Notes under the pieces: model-generated
The model's database searches: none
What the model was told of the DNA's origin: nothing
What the model saw: only the letters and a program-made list of their open reading frames with translations
From: [Anoxybacillus] calidus
Lineage (GTDB): Bacteria > Bacillota > Bacilli > Bacillales > Anoxybacillaceae
Length of the DNA stretch: 64,000 nt
Reading direction: 5' to 3'
NCBI RefSeq assembly: GCF_013760845.1
Contig: NZ_JACDUU010000005.1
Span: 1 to 64,000 of the forward strand
Shown: positions 51,993 to 59,600 of the stretch, in pieces
Layout of the letters: the number at the start of each line of letters is the position of its first letter
How positions within the stretch are numbered: position 1 is the first letter of the stretch
Program-made: the position numbers and the translations under genes

Positions 51993-52037
51993 AGCATTAC
52001 TTCAATAAGCAGGAGTAATGCTTTTCTTATTGAAGTA
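51993..52037 (+). promoter_or_regulatory. Two overlapping, mutually exclusive hairpins
   Basis: Hairpin A: AGCATTACT (51993-52001) with AGTAATGCT (52014-52022), followed by TTTCTTATT. Hairpin B: TACTTCAATAAG (51998-52009) with CTTATTGAAGTA (52026-52037), 12 bp perfect. They share 51998-52001, as in attenuators. The next gene starts 74 bp later. The 51772-51992 stretch holds no gene. Confidence 0.45.
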
Positions 52038-52110
52038 AGAGACATTCATGTTTATTGAATTTGATGGTCTAAATTGAGTTCATCTTTAAGCGAGGGAGGG
52101 AATTTTTACA

Positions 52111-52446
52111 ATGAGCGGAATTTCCAAAACACCGAAGCCGCCATATTATGCAGTTATTTTTACTTCGGAAAGAACAGAAGGAGACAATGGTTATGGTGAA
52201 ATGGCCGAAGAAATGGTTCAATTAGCTTCTCAGCAGCCGGGATTTTTAGGGGTGGAAAGCGTTAGAAATCAAGATGGGTTCGGAATAACGGTTTCTTATT
52301 GGGAATCACTTGAGGCGATAAAGAATTGGAAAGAAAACTTGCGACATAAAGTGGCGCAGGATAGAGGGAAAAGAGAATGGTACAAAAGATTTGCAACAAG
52401 AATTTGTAAAGTAGAAAGAGATTACTTTTTTGATAGTGAAAGCTAA
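52111..52446 (+). CDS. Antibiotic biosynthesis monooxygenase (ABM)-domain protein
   Basis: A 111-residue ferredoxin-like ABM-fold protein. 'YYAVIFTSERTEGDNGYGEM' opens the fold, 'QLASQQPGFLGVESVRNQDG' and 'ITVSYWESLEAIKNWKEN' are the conserved core. Similar small proteins act on quinones or haem, or only dimerise; no haem ligand is certain. AGGGAGGG precedes ATG. The 5' leader contains two competing hairpins. Confidence 0.82.
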   Translation: MSGISKTPKPPYYAVIFTSERTEGDNGYGEMAEEMVQLASQQPGFLGVESVRNQDGFGITVSYWESLEAIKNWKENLRHKVAQDRGKREWYKRFATRICKVERDYFFDSES

Positions 52447-52639
52447 GAACCATTAATATTTATAAGGAGGTTTTGCACTAGTTGAGAGTGATACTTCAAA
52501 AATGTATAAGAATTGGTTTGGATATCCTGTAAAACATTAGTTCAGTGCAAGATCATTCAACAATGCTTTCATGTTAATCAACTAAATAAATGGGATCATC
52601 ATGTTACAATGATTATAAAAGCCTTTGGGGGGATTGGAG

Positions 52640-53019
52640 ATGGAAACCATTTCATTGAAAGAACCCCTTTGTTCACTCGAAGAACGATACTGCAACCTGA
52701 AGTTCGAAAATCTGTAGAGGAACTTGAGATTCTGCTTGACGATGATTTTATAGAATTCGGAAGCTCAGGTCGTATTTTCAATAAACAGCAGGTTATCGAT
52801 GGACTTGTAAATGAACCCATCATTCAAATGACGTTAATGGATTTCGAAGTGAAATTATTGGCACCAGATGTGGCATTAACGACTTACCGTGTGCTCAAAC
52901 ATAAAGATATGAAATACTCATTGCGCAGTTCTATTTGGAAGAGGAAAGAAGATAAGTGGCAAATGGTCTTTTATCAAGAACACCTTCAGCAGCACCTTAA
53001 TAGTGCTGTCGGTAAATAA
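52640..53019 (+). pseudogene. DUF4440 (SnoaL-like) protein, probable frameshift
   Basis: ATG 52640 after a GGGGGG/GGAG stretch opens 'METISLKEPLCSLEER' and then runs into TAG at ~52713. The frame one base away carries 'LQPEVRKSVEELEILLDDDF' and continues to the proper end at 53019. A single missing base near 52690 would join them into the usual ~125-residue DUF4440 protein, a cone-shaped NTF2-like fold. The downstream frame extends open far upstream, but that part looks non-coding. An orphan SD AAGGAGGT at 52465 precedes a 17-codon dead-end frame. Confidence 0.6.
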
Positions 53020-53089
53020 ATATCATTCTAGTGGAATGAACAGATGACAACAGTAGAAAATTACTTCATAAAAAGGTGTAGTGCATCAT

Positions 53090-54172
53090 ATGGTTCACAG
53101 TTTTTACCTGATTAAACCGAGATTAACGAAATTCGACATTTTTTATAAGGTTTACGTTACCGATACTTCTTTTTATTTTATTAAAATCGGCGGTCAATTT
53201 CACAACCGTTATGCATATGAAAAGCAAATTCCGGTACTGTTCGAAATTTTATTTTGGTATTGGTTGAAAAAAACAGAAAAGAAGCAGACTGCTTTAGAAG
53301 CCGAGTATGACAATAAGGTCAATAACAACGAAGTATCTGAACTGTTACAGAAAGAGCATAACTTTTCCATTAACAGCCTGGAAATAAAGAACATTGTTAT
53401 AAATACAGCAGCAACCTTTCATACAGGATTCCGAGATAACGGAACAATTTTATTTACACTAACAAATGGAGAGACACATAAGTTTATTATTCCTGAAACT
53501 ATCTCCCGTGTGGCGATTAATAAAAGCATTAAAGAAGTTCAACCGGAACTATCCATTCAATATGATGGCGAAAAATGGGAGACGAATAATGAACATATTC
53601 CTCAACCTGAGGAGAATACCTTGTCAAAACGAATTCGAAAATTCTTATTTGGAGATTCCGATCTTCTACTCGACATCAATGCCAAACTAAGTCGATTCGG
53701 TAAAATACTTAATATTACCTGGTTCATTTTTCTAATCGTTTCAATAGTAACTTCAGATTCTTTCGTTTTTCCGTACTTGGTCAAAACCCTTCCAATTATA
53801 ATACTCGTACTCGTTTGTATGATAATCCTGTTTCGCAAAGAATTTGGGTTACAGCGTTATATTCAACTTGGGATAACAGTTATTATGATGCTACTTTCTC
53901 ATGAATGGGTTGATTTACCTTTTTATTTAAAACACGAATATAAAGTGGCTGAAGGAGTACCGAGTAAGTTTGAATTTCATTCCGCCCGTAAAAGTCCAGA
54001 CTATTGGGAGGTCGTGGTGGATGATGTGACATTTTCTATGCCGGATGATATTAAGGAGGAATATTCACATAGATGGTTTGTTATTCGTTATCTCCCTTAC
54101 TCTAAGTTTATTCTTGATTATGAAATATTAACTAGAGAAGAAACGCGGAAAAAGTTACAAACTCTTAAATGA
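53090..54172 (+). CDS. Hypothetical membrane protein, ~360 aa
   Basis: A soluble N-terminal half (~1-200) with beta-rich character ('FHTGFRDNGTILFTLTNGET'), two or three TM segments near 210-275 ('ITWFIFLIVSIVTSD', 'LPIIILVLVCMIILF'), then a short C-terminal domain ('PDYWEVVVDDVTFSMPDD'). ATG 53090 has AAAAGGTG 11 bases upstream; GTG 53081 is too close. Not recognised. Layout suggests PH-like domains flanking a membrane hairpin (weak inference). Confidence 0.55.
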   Translation: MVHSFYLIKPRLTKFDIFYKVYVTDTSFYFIKIGGQFHNRYAYEKQIPVLFEILFWYWLKKTEKKQTALEAEYDNKVNNNEVSELLQKEHNFSINSLEIKNIVINTAATFHTGFRDNGTILFTLTNGETHKFIIPETISRVAINKSIKEVQPELSIQYDGEKWETNNEHIPQPEENTLSKRIRKFLFGDSDLLLDINAKLSRFGKILNITWFIFLIVSIVTSDSFVFPYLVKTLPIIILVLVCMIILFRKEFGLQRYIQLGITVIMMLLSHEWVDLPFYLKHEYKVAEGVPSKFEFHSARKSPDYWEVVVDDVTFSMPDDIKEEYSHRWFVIRYLPYSKFILDYEILTREETRKKLQTLK

Positions 54173-54197
54173 TCAAAGGACTTCTGCTTATTTCACG

Positions 54198-54246
54198 AAG
54201 TAGGTGAGATTGAATCGGATATTTCTTTCTTACCTACGTTTTTTAT
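54198..54246 (+). terminator. Terminator after the 53090 gene
   Basis: GAAGTAGGTGAGA / TCTTACCTACG arms with a T6 tail. The 54247-54430 region holds no further gene. Confidence 0.6.
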
Positions 54247-54442
54247 CCGCTAGATAGAGTGTTATAAGATTAGTATAGTCAAATATGTTGACGACTAGGT
54301 AGAGAGTTTTTTATATACATACGTGGGTAATTGAAGTTACTCTTAAAATTCGCTTTGGCATATACTATTACATGTATATGTAATGATAGATAAAAGATAA
54401 AAATATAGATAGTTTGATCAACACACAAAGGTGGTGGTGTTG

Positions 54443-54808
54443 TTGTATATGTTTATAATAATGCTTATAATTTTAATCGTAAGTGTATATAGACGTTATT
54501 ATCCAGTTAATTGGATTCCATGTGTATCAAAGATAAATAATTCAAAAGATAATAATATAATCGTGCTAGATATCCGAGATTACACTGAAACAAGTAAGAA
54601 TCCTGTTTCAAGTTCATTGAATATTCCTTATGCTTATTTAAAACGTTTCTATAAAGAAATTCCGAATCGACCGATTCATGTTATTGCCTCAGACGAATTA
54701 GAGCGCAACCTAGGGCTACGGTTTCTACTTCATAGAGGTTTTCATGTCACAAGCTACTATTTAACAGAATGCCCATGTGATGAAAACGATCAGAAAGAGG
54801 TATCGTAA
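54443..54808 (+). CDS. Membrane-anchored rhodanese-like protein lacking the catalytic Cys
   Basis: A ~121-residue protein: one N-terminal TM helix, a rhodanese-type domain ('NIIVLDIRDYTETSKNPVSS', 'SLNIPYAYLKRF') and the active-site loop 'PIHVIASDELERNLGLRFL'. Active rhodaneses have Cys at the loop start (VxxCxxGxRS); here it is Ala/Ser, so sulfurtransferase activity is unlikely. Two Cys occur later ('ECPCDE'). Start uncertain among GTG/TTG/ATG at 54431-54449; TTG 54443 fits AAAGGTGG. Confidence 0.6.
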   Translation: MYMFIIMLIILIVSVYRRYYPVNWIPCVSKINNSKDNNIIVLDIRDYTETSKNPVSSSLNIPYAYLKRFYKEIPNRPIHVIASDELERNLGLRFLLHRGFHVTSYYLTECPCDENDQKEVS

Positions 54809-54884
54809 TATCGAAAAAGGTGAACAAACGGAGCACCTTGTAAAAGAAGCAGCGGAACTATTGGTGAAAAGCAGATAAAAAGAA

Positions 54885-54926
54885 ACGTCAACTCTTATTA
54901 AAACTAAGGGTTGGCCATTTTTTTAT
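54885..54926 (+). terminator. Terminator after the rhodanese-like gene
   Basis: GTCAACTCTTA / TAAGGGTTGGC stem followed by CATTTTTTTA. Before and after it, 54809-55033 contains short frames ('EQTEHLVKEAAELLVKSR', 'GLGQVLEVQTTTGKGAENEL') that look like gene remnants. Confidence 0.6.
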
Positions 54927-55033
54927 CCTAATGTTCAAACAAAGAAAGTGATGGATTAGGTCAGGTATTAGAAGTACAAACAACAACAGGTAAAGGAGCC
55001 GAAAATGAATTAAAAAGGATTGATGAAAATACG

Positions 55034-55849
55034 ATGATATACCGGGAATTGAAGCCAACGAACGCATTAGCTCCCTTTATAAAGTGTTTTTGGTACTTAG
55101 AACGTGATTATAAACAATTTGGCCCTGGTGAGGTAATATGGGCAAAAGGGGATGTTGAGTTACTTTTTCATTTTGGTGCCCGATATATAAATTCCAAAAA
55201 TGAAATCATTTCTTGTAGTTTTCTTATTGGTCCATTAACGAACTATATAAATTTAACCTCCTTTGGAAACATTAGGTTGGTTGGTGCGAGGTTTCATCCG
55301 GGGGGATTCGCACCATTTTTCCGTATTTCGATGAACAGTTTGCGAAACCAAATCGTTCCTTTATCAGATTTAATTGGGCGGGATGCTGAAATTTTGGAAG
55401 AACGTTTGTTTGAAGCAAGTTTAGAGGATTCGATTTCCGTATTGCAACATTTTCTATTAGAAAAGCTACATACAGTTTCCTATCATCCTATCTCTGAATT
55501 AGCAAAGTGGGTTGAGAAAGAAAACGGAATGGTTCCATTACAAAATATCGAACAGTTAACAGGATTATCGCTTAGGCAGATAGAACGCAAATTTAATGAG
55601 TTTGTCGGATTTTCTCCAAAGAAAATGGCAACCATTTACCGTTTTAATGCCGCAAGGGAACACTTGCGGAAACATCCAGAGATGGATGTAATGGATTTGG
55701 CGTTTCATTATGGTTATTACGATTACTCGCATTTTTCAAAAGACTTTCGAAAGTATCTTGGAATCACACCTATTGAGTTTAAAAACAGTATGCTTGCTAC
55801 GAGGGGAAACCATATGAAAAATGATATCGTTTTTTTACAAGATGAGTGA
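55034..55849 (+). CDS. AraC-family transcriptional regulator
   Basis: A 271-residue regulator. The N-terminal part resembles DUF6597 ('LKPTNALAPFIKCFWYLERD', 'LVGARFHPGGFAPFFRI'), a sensor of the AraC subgroup; the C-terminal HTH_18 has 'LSLRQIERKFNEFVGFSPKK' and 'DLAFHYGYYDYSHFSKDFRK'. Its SD is weak. It is followed by a glyoxalase-like gene 64 bp later, a pairing common for regulators of small detoxification genes. Confidence 0.85.
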   Translation: MIYRELKPTNALAPFIKCFWYLERDYKQFGPGEVIWAKGDVELLFHFGARYINSKNEIISCSFLIGPLTNYINLTSFGNIRLVGARFHPGGFAPFFRISMNSLRNQIVPLSDLIGRDAEILEERLFEASLEDSISVLQHFLLEKLHTVSYHPISELAKWVEKENGMVPLQNIEQLTGLSLRQIERKFNEFVGFSPKKMATIYRFNAAREHLRKHPEMDVMDLAFHYGYYDYSHFSKDFRKYLGITPIEFKNSMLATRGNHMKNDIVFLQDE

Positions 55850-55913
55850 GTCAAAAATATGATACATTACAAATGGACAAGTTAAAACATATGTATAGAG
55901 GGAGGAAACTTTT

Positions 55914-56276
55914 ATGATTAAACGAATTGCGACTGTCGCTATTTATGTAGAAGACCAGCAAAAAGCCAAAGAGTTTTGGACGGAAAAAGTAGGGTTTGAA
56001 GTTGTCGCTGAGCATCCAATGGGACCGAATGCCTTTTGGTTAGAGATAGCTCCTAAAGGTGCACAAACAGCATTAGTTATTTACCCAAAAGCGATGATGA
56101 AAGATTGGAATGAGAGAAAGCCGTCTATTGTGTTTGAGTGTGAAGATGTGCTAGGTACATATGAAACGATGAAAGCTAAAGGTGTAGAATTTTTAGGAGA
56201 ACCGCAAAAAATGCAATGGGGCACATTTGTGCAATTTAAGGATATCGATGGAAATGAATTTGTGCTAAAAGGATAA
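55914..56276 (+). CDS. VOC-family (glyoxalase/bleomycin resistance-like) protein
   Basis: A 120-residue protein of two beta-alpha-beta-beta-beta modules: 'IATVAIYVEDQQKAKEFWTE' and 'GTFVQFKDIDGNEFVLKG'. Potential metal ligands are sparse, so substrate and activity are open. GGGAGGAAAC precedes ATG. Confidence 0.85.
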   Translation: MIKRIATVAIYVEDQQKAKEFWTEKVGFEVVAEHPMGPNAFWLEIAPKGAQTALVIYPKAMMKDWNERKPSIVFECEDVLGTYETMKAKGVEFLGEPQKMQWGTFVQFKDIDGNEFVLKG

Positions 56277-56311
56277 AAAATCATTTTGTACTTATAATGG
56301 ATTCTTCGCTA

Positions 56312-56341
56312 CGCTGCCATGATCATGGCAGCGTTTTTCTT
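56312..56341 (+). terminator. Terminator
   Basis: ACGCTGCCATGATCATGGCAGCGT then TTTTC, a fully self-complementary stem. Confidence 0.88.
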
Positions 56342-56503
56342 TTGTGAGAAGACTTCTGTTTCTAACATTTACAACGTTTGTTGAGATGAATCGAGGGGTA
56401 AAAAATATTGACATATTTTTTATAGTGTTATTAAATATAATTTACGACAATATTGACTATATTTAAACTTTAGTTCTTTAGTCAAAAGATAGAGGAGAAA
56501 TAT

Positions 56504-57082
56504 ATGACAACAGACAAAAAAACAGCTATTCTCAGATCCGCTGCAGAAGCCTTTGCTCTCTTTGGGTATAAAGGGACTACGATGGATCAAGTAGCGAAAA
56601 TGGCTAATATCGGTAAAGGAACTCTTTATACTATATTTTCAAGTAAAGAAGAATTGTTTGATGAAGTGATTAGTAGGGTAATTGCTAAAGTGATCCGTGT
56701 TGCTCAAAATGCCATTTCACATGAACGTTCATTTCAAGAAAATATATTAATGATTTTGGAAGAGGTGATGACCTTTCGAAAAAAAAGTAAATTGCTTGAC
56801 AAGTTGTTGCAGGAAATTCGGATTGCTGGTACTCCTGTTGCCGAGAAGGCTCAAAAAAGGTATGAAGAAGCATTGGAACGTTTTATCGAACATCTACTGC
56901 AAGATGCTATACAGAAAGGAGAAATTGTCTCCTGTGACACGAAGATTGTTAGTTATGCCATTGTTCGGCTTTACATAGCCCTTACTTTGGAGTGGAATCG
57001 AACTCGTCCACCATTGGATAAAGAAGTAATCAAGCAATATATTAATCTCCTTCTCTTGAATGGATTAACGCCAAAACAATAA
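56504..57082 (+). CDS. TetR-family regulator
   Basis: A 192-residue repressor with an N-terminal TetR HTH ('SAAEAFALFGYKGTTMDQVA', 'IGKGTLYTIFSSKEELFDEV') and a helical ligand domain. It lies 21 bp before a YhgE-type membrane protein in one operon, which it probably controls. Two copies of AATATTGAC (56404, 56450) upstream may be part of its control region; AT-rich promoter elements overlap. Confidence 0.88.
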   Translation: MTTDKKTAILRSAAEAFALFGYKGTTMDQVAKMANIGKGTLYTIFSSKEELFDEVISRVIAKVIRVAQNAISHERSFQENILMILEEVMTFRKKSKLLDKLLQEIRIAGTPVAEKAQKRYEEALERFIEHLLQDAIQKGEIVSCDTKIVSYAIVRLYIALTLEWNRTRPPLDKEVIKQYINLLLLNGLTPKQ

Positions 57083-57103
57083 TGGAAGAGGAAGGGAACA
57101 GAC

Positions 57104-59266
57104 ATGAATGGTATAAAGTTGATTTTTAAAGATTGGAAATTACTATTAAGTAATAAACATGGACGAATCGCACTAGGCTTTCTGCTCATTGTTCCTTTGA
57201 TTTATGTAGGATTCTTTTTATCTGGATATTGGGATCCATATAGTCGACTCGAGCAACTTCCTGTCGCTGTGGTCAATTTGGACAAAGGGGCTGTGATGGA
57301 CAATCAAGCGATTTATGCTGGTGACGACTTTGTTAAAAAATTAAAAGAAAACAAAGATTTGAACTTTCGGTTTGTGTCTTCTAAAGAGGCTGAAGATGGT
57401 CTAAAAGACGGACGGTATTACATGACCATTACGATTCCTGAAGATTTTTCCAAAAAGGTAACTACGTTGATGGATAAACACCCACAACCTGCACAACTTG
57501 TGTATAAAATCAATCCGGGAAAAAACTTCGTTGCGTCCCAGATTAGCAGTACTGCTGTGAAAGAAATGAAAACAAAAATGGCGAACAGTATTACGAAATC
57601 CTATACGGAAGGCGTATTTCATAAAATGCAGGAATTAGCAAAAGGGCTAGATAAAGCGGCAGATGGTGCTAGGAAGTTAAATGAGGGTACCTCAGAAGCA
57701 AAAAATGGGATGGCACGATTGACAGAAGGGCTAGGTAAAGCGGCAGATGGTGTTAGGAAGTTAAATGAGGGTACCTCAGAAGTAAAAAATGGGATGGTAC
57801 AATTGACGAATGGGATCAATCGTTTAACGAATGGGGCTACACAACTCCAGCAAGGAAGTAATCGTCTTTCTCTTGGAGCACAAAAGTTAGATCAAGGACT
57901 CCAGAGGCTCAAACAAGGGACAACGGATTTATCAAGCGGTATGAGTCAACTTTCTATTGGACACCAAAAATTAGAAAATGGTATGGATCAATTGACTCAA
58001 GGAACAAAAGCATGGGCAGATGGAAGTGTGAAGATTGAACAAGGACAAGCTCAACTAGAAGAAACAGCAAACGTCTTAAAAGCTGCACTGGAACAGTATG
58101 TTCAAAAACATCCAGATGCTGTGCAGGATGCTGATATGCAAAAGATTATTAAAATCTCTGAAGGGATAGCTGTTGCGACCAATACGTTACACAATGGACA
58201 GACTCAACTCGTCGAAGGTGCAAAAAAATTAAATGCGGCACAAGGGAAAATAGAAGAAGGTATGAAACAATTTGGAGTTAAGATGAGTCAAGCGACCGAA
58301 GGAGCAAAACAATTGTCCGTTGGAGCAGCGCAACTAGCTAACGGCTTTTCACAGTGGGAAAATGGCTTTTTCTCTTTGAGCAAAGGAATTACGGCTCTGG
58401 CCAATGGAGAACAGCAACTCCATAATGGGGCAGAAAAACTATCCAATGGACTTACTCGACTTACGGACGGGATGAGTGAGTTATCGACCAAAGAACAGCA
58501 ACTCTATAATGGGGCAGAAAAACTATCCAATGGACTTATTCAACTTACGGACGGGACGAGTGAGCTATCGACCAAATTAAATGAAGCGGCTCAAAAAACA
58601 TCCACGATTCATACAAGCGATGCAGTAACTACTATGTTTTCACAACCAGTGAAACTTGTCGAATCGAAACTGACCGATGTTCCGAATTACGGTAGCGGAA
58701 TTGCACCTTATTTTCTTTCTTTAGGTCTTTACGTTGGCGGAATCATGGGAGCTAACATTCTTCCGCTCGTTCGCAGGGAAGAAATTTCTGGGACTGCCCA
58801 TTTTATCAACAAATTAGGGTTATTTTACTCAATCGGATTGATCCAAACAGCTATTGTGGACACGCTCATTCTTTGCGTATTTAAGTTACACGTGACGAGC
58901 ATACCTTTATTTATTCTTTTTAGTTTACTAGTGTCATTGACGTTTATGACCTTTATTTTGATGCTAGCGACGGTATTTGGACTGGTTGGAAAATTTGCCG
59001 CTATTACGCTCTTAATTCTTCAGCTTGCAACATGTGGAGGAACATTCCCGATGGAATTAAATGCTCCAATTATGAGAAGCATCGGTCAATGCCTGCCAAT
59101 GACTTACTCGCTTCGAGGATTTCAAGATGTCATTTCATTAGGGGATTGGTCTCAATTACAACAACAAACGTTGATTTTACTTTCTTATCTTGTTGGTGCG
59201 GCTTTAATCATCTGGGTCACATGCCTCATTCAAAATAGAAAAAGTCCAACAGCTCCTGTCCATTAA
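57104..59266 (+). CDS. YhgE/Pip-family ABC-2-type membrane protein
   Basis: A 720-residue protein. One TM helix at ~20-40, an extracellular N-terminal region ('LPVAVVNLDKGAVMDNQAIY'), a long coiled-coil-like repeat region (~170-490) with many 'LxxGxxxLxxG' units such as 'LTNGINRLTNGATQLQQGSN', and five TM helices at the C-terminus ('YFLSLGLYVGGIMGANILPL'). Related proteins are phage receptors (Pip), T7SS-associated or exporter-like. Two 84-bp in-frame duplications lie in the repeat region. GGAAGGG precedes ATG. Confidence 0.88.
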   Translation: MNGIKLIFKDWKLLLSNKHGRIALGFLLIVPLIYVGFFLSGYWDPYSRLEQLPVAVVNLDKGAVMDNQAIYAGDDFVKKLKENKDLNFRFVSSKEAEDGLKDGRYYMTITIPEDFSKKVTTLMDKHPQPAQLVYKINPGKNFVASQISSTAVKEMKTKMANSITKSYTEGVFHKMQELAKGLDKAADGARKLNEGTSEAKNGMARLTEGLGKAADGVRKLNEGTSEVKNGMVQLTNGINRLTNGATQLQQGSNRLSLGAQKLDQGLQRLKQGTTDLSSGMSQLSIGHQKLENGMDQLTQGTKAWADGSVKIEQGQAQLEETANVLKAALEQYVQKHPDAVQDADMQKIIKISEGIAVATNTLHNGQTQLVEGAKKLNAAQGKIEEGMKQFGVKMSQATEGAKQLSVGAAQLANGFSQWENGFFSLSKGITALANGEQQLHNGAEKLSNGLTRLTDGMSELSTKEQQLYNGAEKLSNGLIQLTDGTSELSTKLNEAAQKTSTIHTSDAVTTMFSQPVKLVESKLTDVPNYGSGIAPYFLSLGLYVGGIMGANILPLVRREEISGTAHFINKLGLFYSIGLIQTAIVDTLILCVFKLHVTSIPLFILFSLLVSLTFMTFILMLATVFGLVGKFAAITLLILQLATCGGTFPMELNAPIMRSIGQCLPMTYSLRGFQDVISLGDWSQLQQQTLILLSYLVGAALIIWVTCLIQNRKSPTAPVH
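57644..57811 (+). repeat. 84-bp tandem duplication inside the yhgE-like gene (A)
   Basis: Two units, 57644-57727 and 57728-57811, nearly identical over most of their length (shared GCGGCAGATGGTG, GGAAGTTAAATGAGGGTACC, AAAAAATGGGATGG). Each encodes 28 residues, i.e. four heptads. Confidence 0.9.
58409..58576 (+). repeat. 84-bp tandem duplication inside the yhgE-like gene (B)
   Basis: Units 58409-58492 and 58493-58576 share GAACAGCAACTC, ATAATGGGGCAGAAAAACT, CCAATGGACTTA and TTATCGACC/CTATCGACC. Again 28 residues, same phase, independent of repeat A. Confidence 0.9.
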
Positions 59267-59302
59267 TCATCATTTAGCCAGTTAAGCGAATAGGGGAATC
59301 GA

Positions 59303-59336
59303 AAAAAGTGATATCCAATCGGATATCACTTTTTTA
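59303..59336 (+). terminator. Terminator after the yhgE-like gene
   Basis: AAAAAGTGATATCC-AATC-GGATATCACTTTTTT, perfect 14-bp stem. Confidence 0.9.
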
Positions 59337-59479
59337 ATAAGCTTGCTTCAAATTAAGTGGATAATCGTCAAACTGGAGGTTTAAATTGCTAAAAATCTAG
59401 TGTTTTTAGACTATGGAATAATTCTAAAAAAAATTTATATTTAAAGTAGGACGTTGTATTTATTCTTTACTGAATAGTA

Positions 59480-59572
59480 CAACGATAAAGGCAAAGCTAG
59501 TGAAAACTAGTGTCGCAAAGCTATAGGGGCTAAGGCGAGGGAGACCTGCTATGCCAGCCAGCTGCCGAAAGT
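59480..59572 (+). ncRNA. c-di-GMP-I (GEMM-I) riboswitch
   Basis: The sequence has the GEMM-I hallmarks in order: GGCAAA (59490), a stem closed by a GAAA tetraloop (GCTAGT-GAAA-ACTAGT), CGCAAAGC (59514), a GGGGCTAAGG strand, and the second helix ATGCCAGCCAGCTGCCG. It ends ~12 bases before the AAAGGGAG SD of the next gene. No terminator hairpin is obvious after it, so control may be at translation. Confidence 0.82.
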
Positions 59573-59600
59573 AAAAATTCAGTAAAGGGAGATGAATGAA

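Noticed and set aside
57644-58576. Possible minisatellite outside genes
   Set aside because: Both duplications are in frame and inside one long intact coding region.
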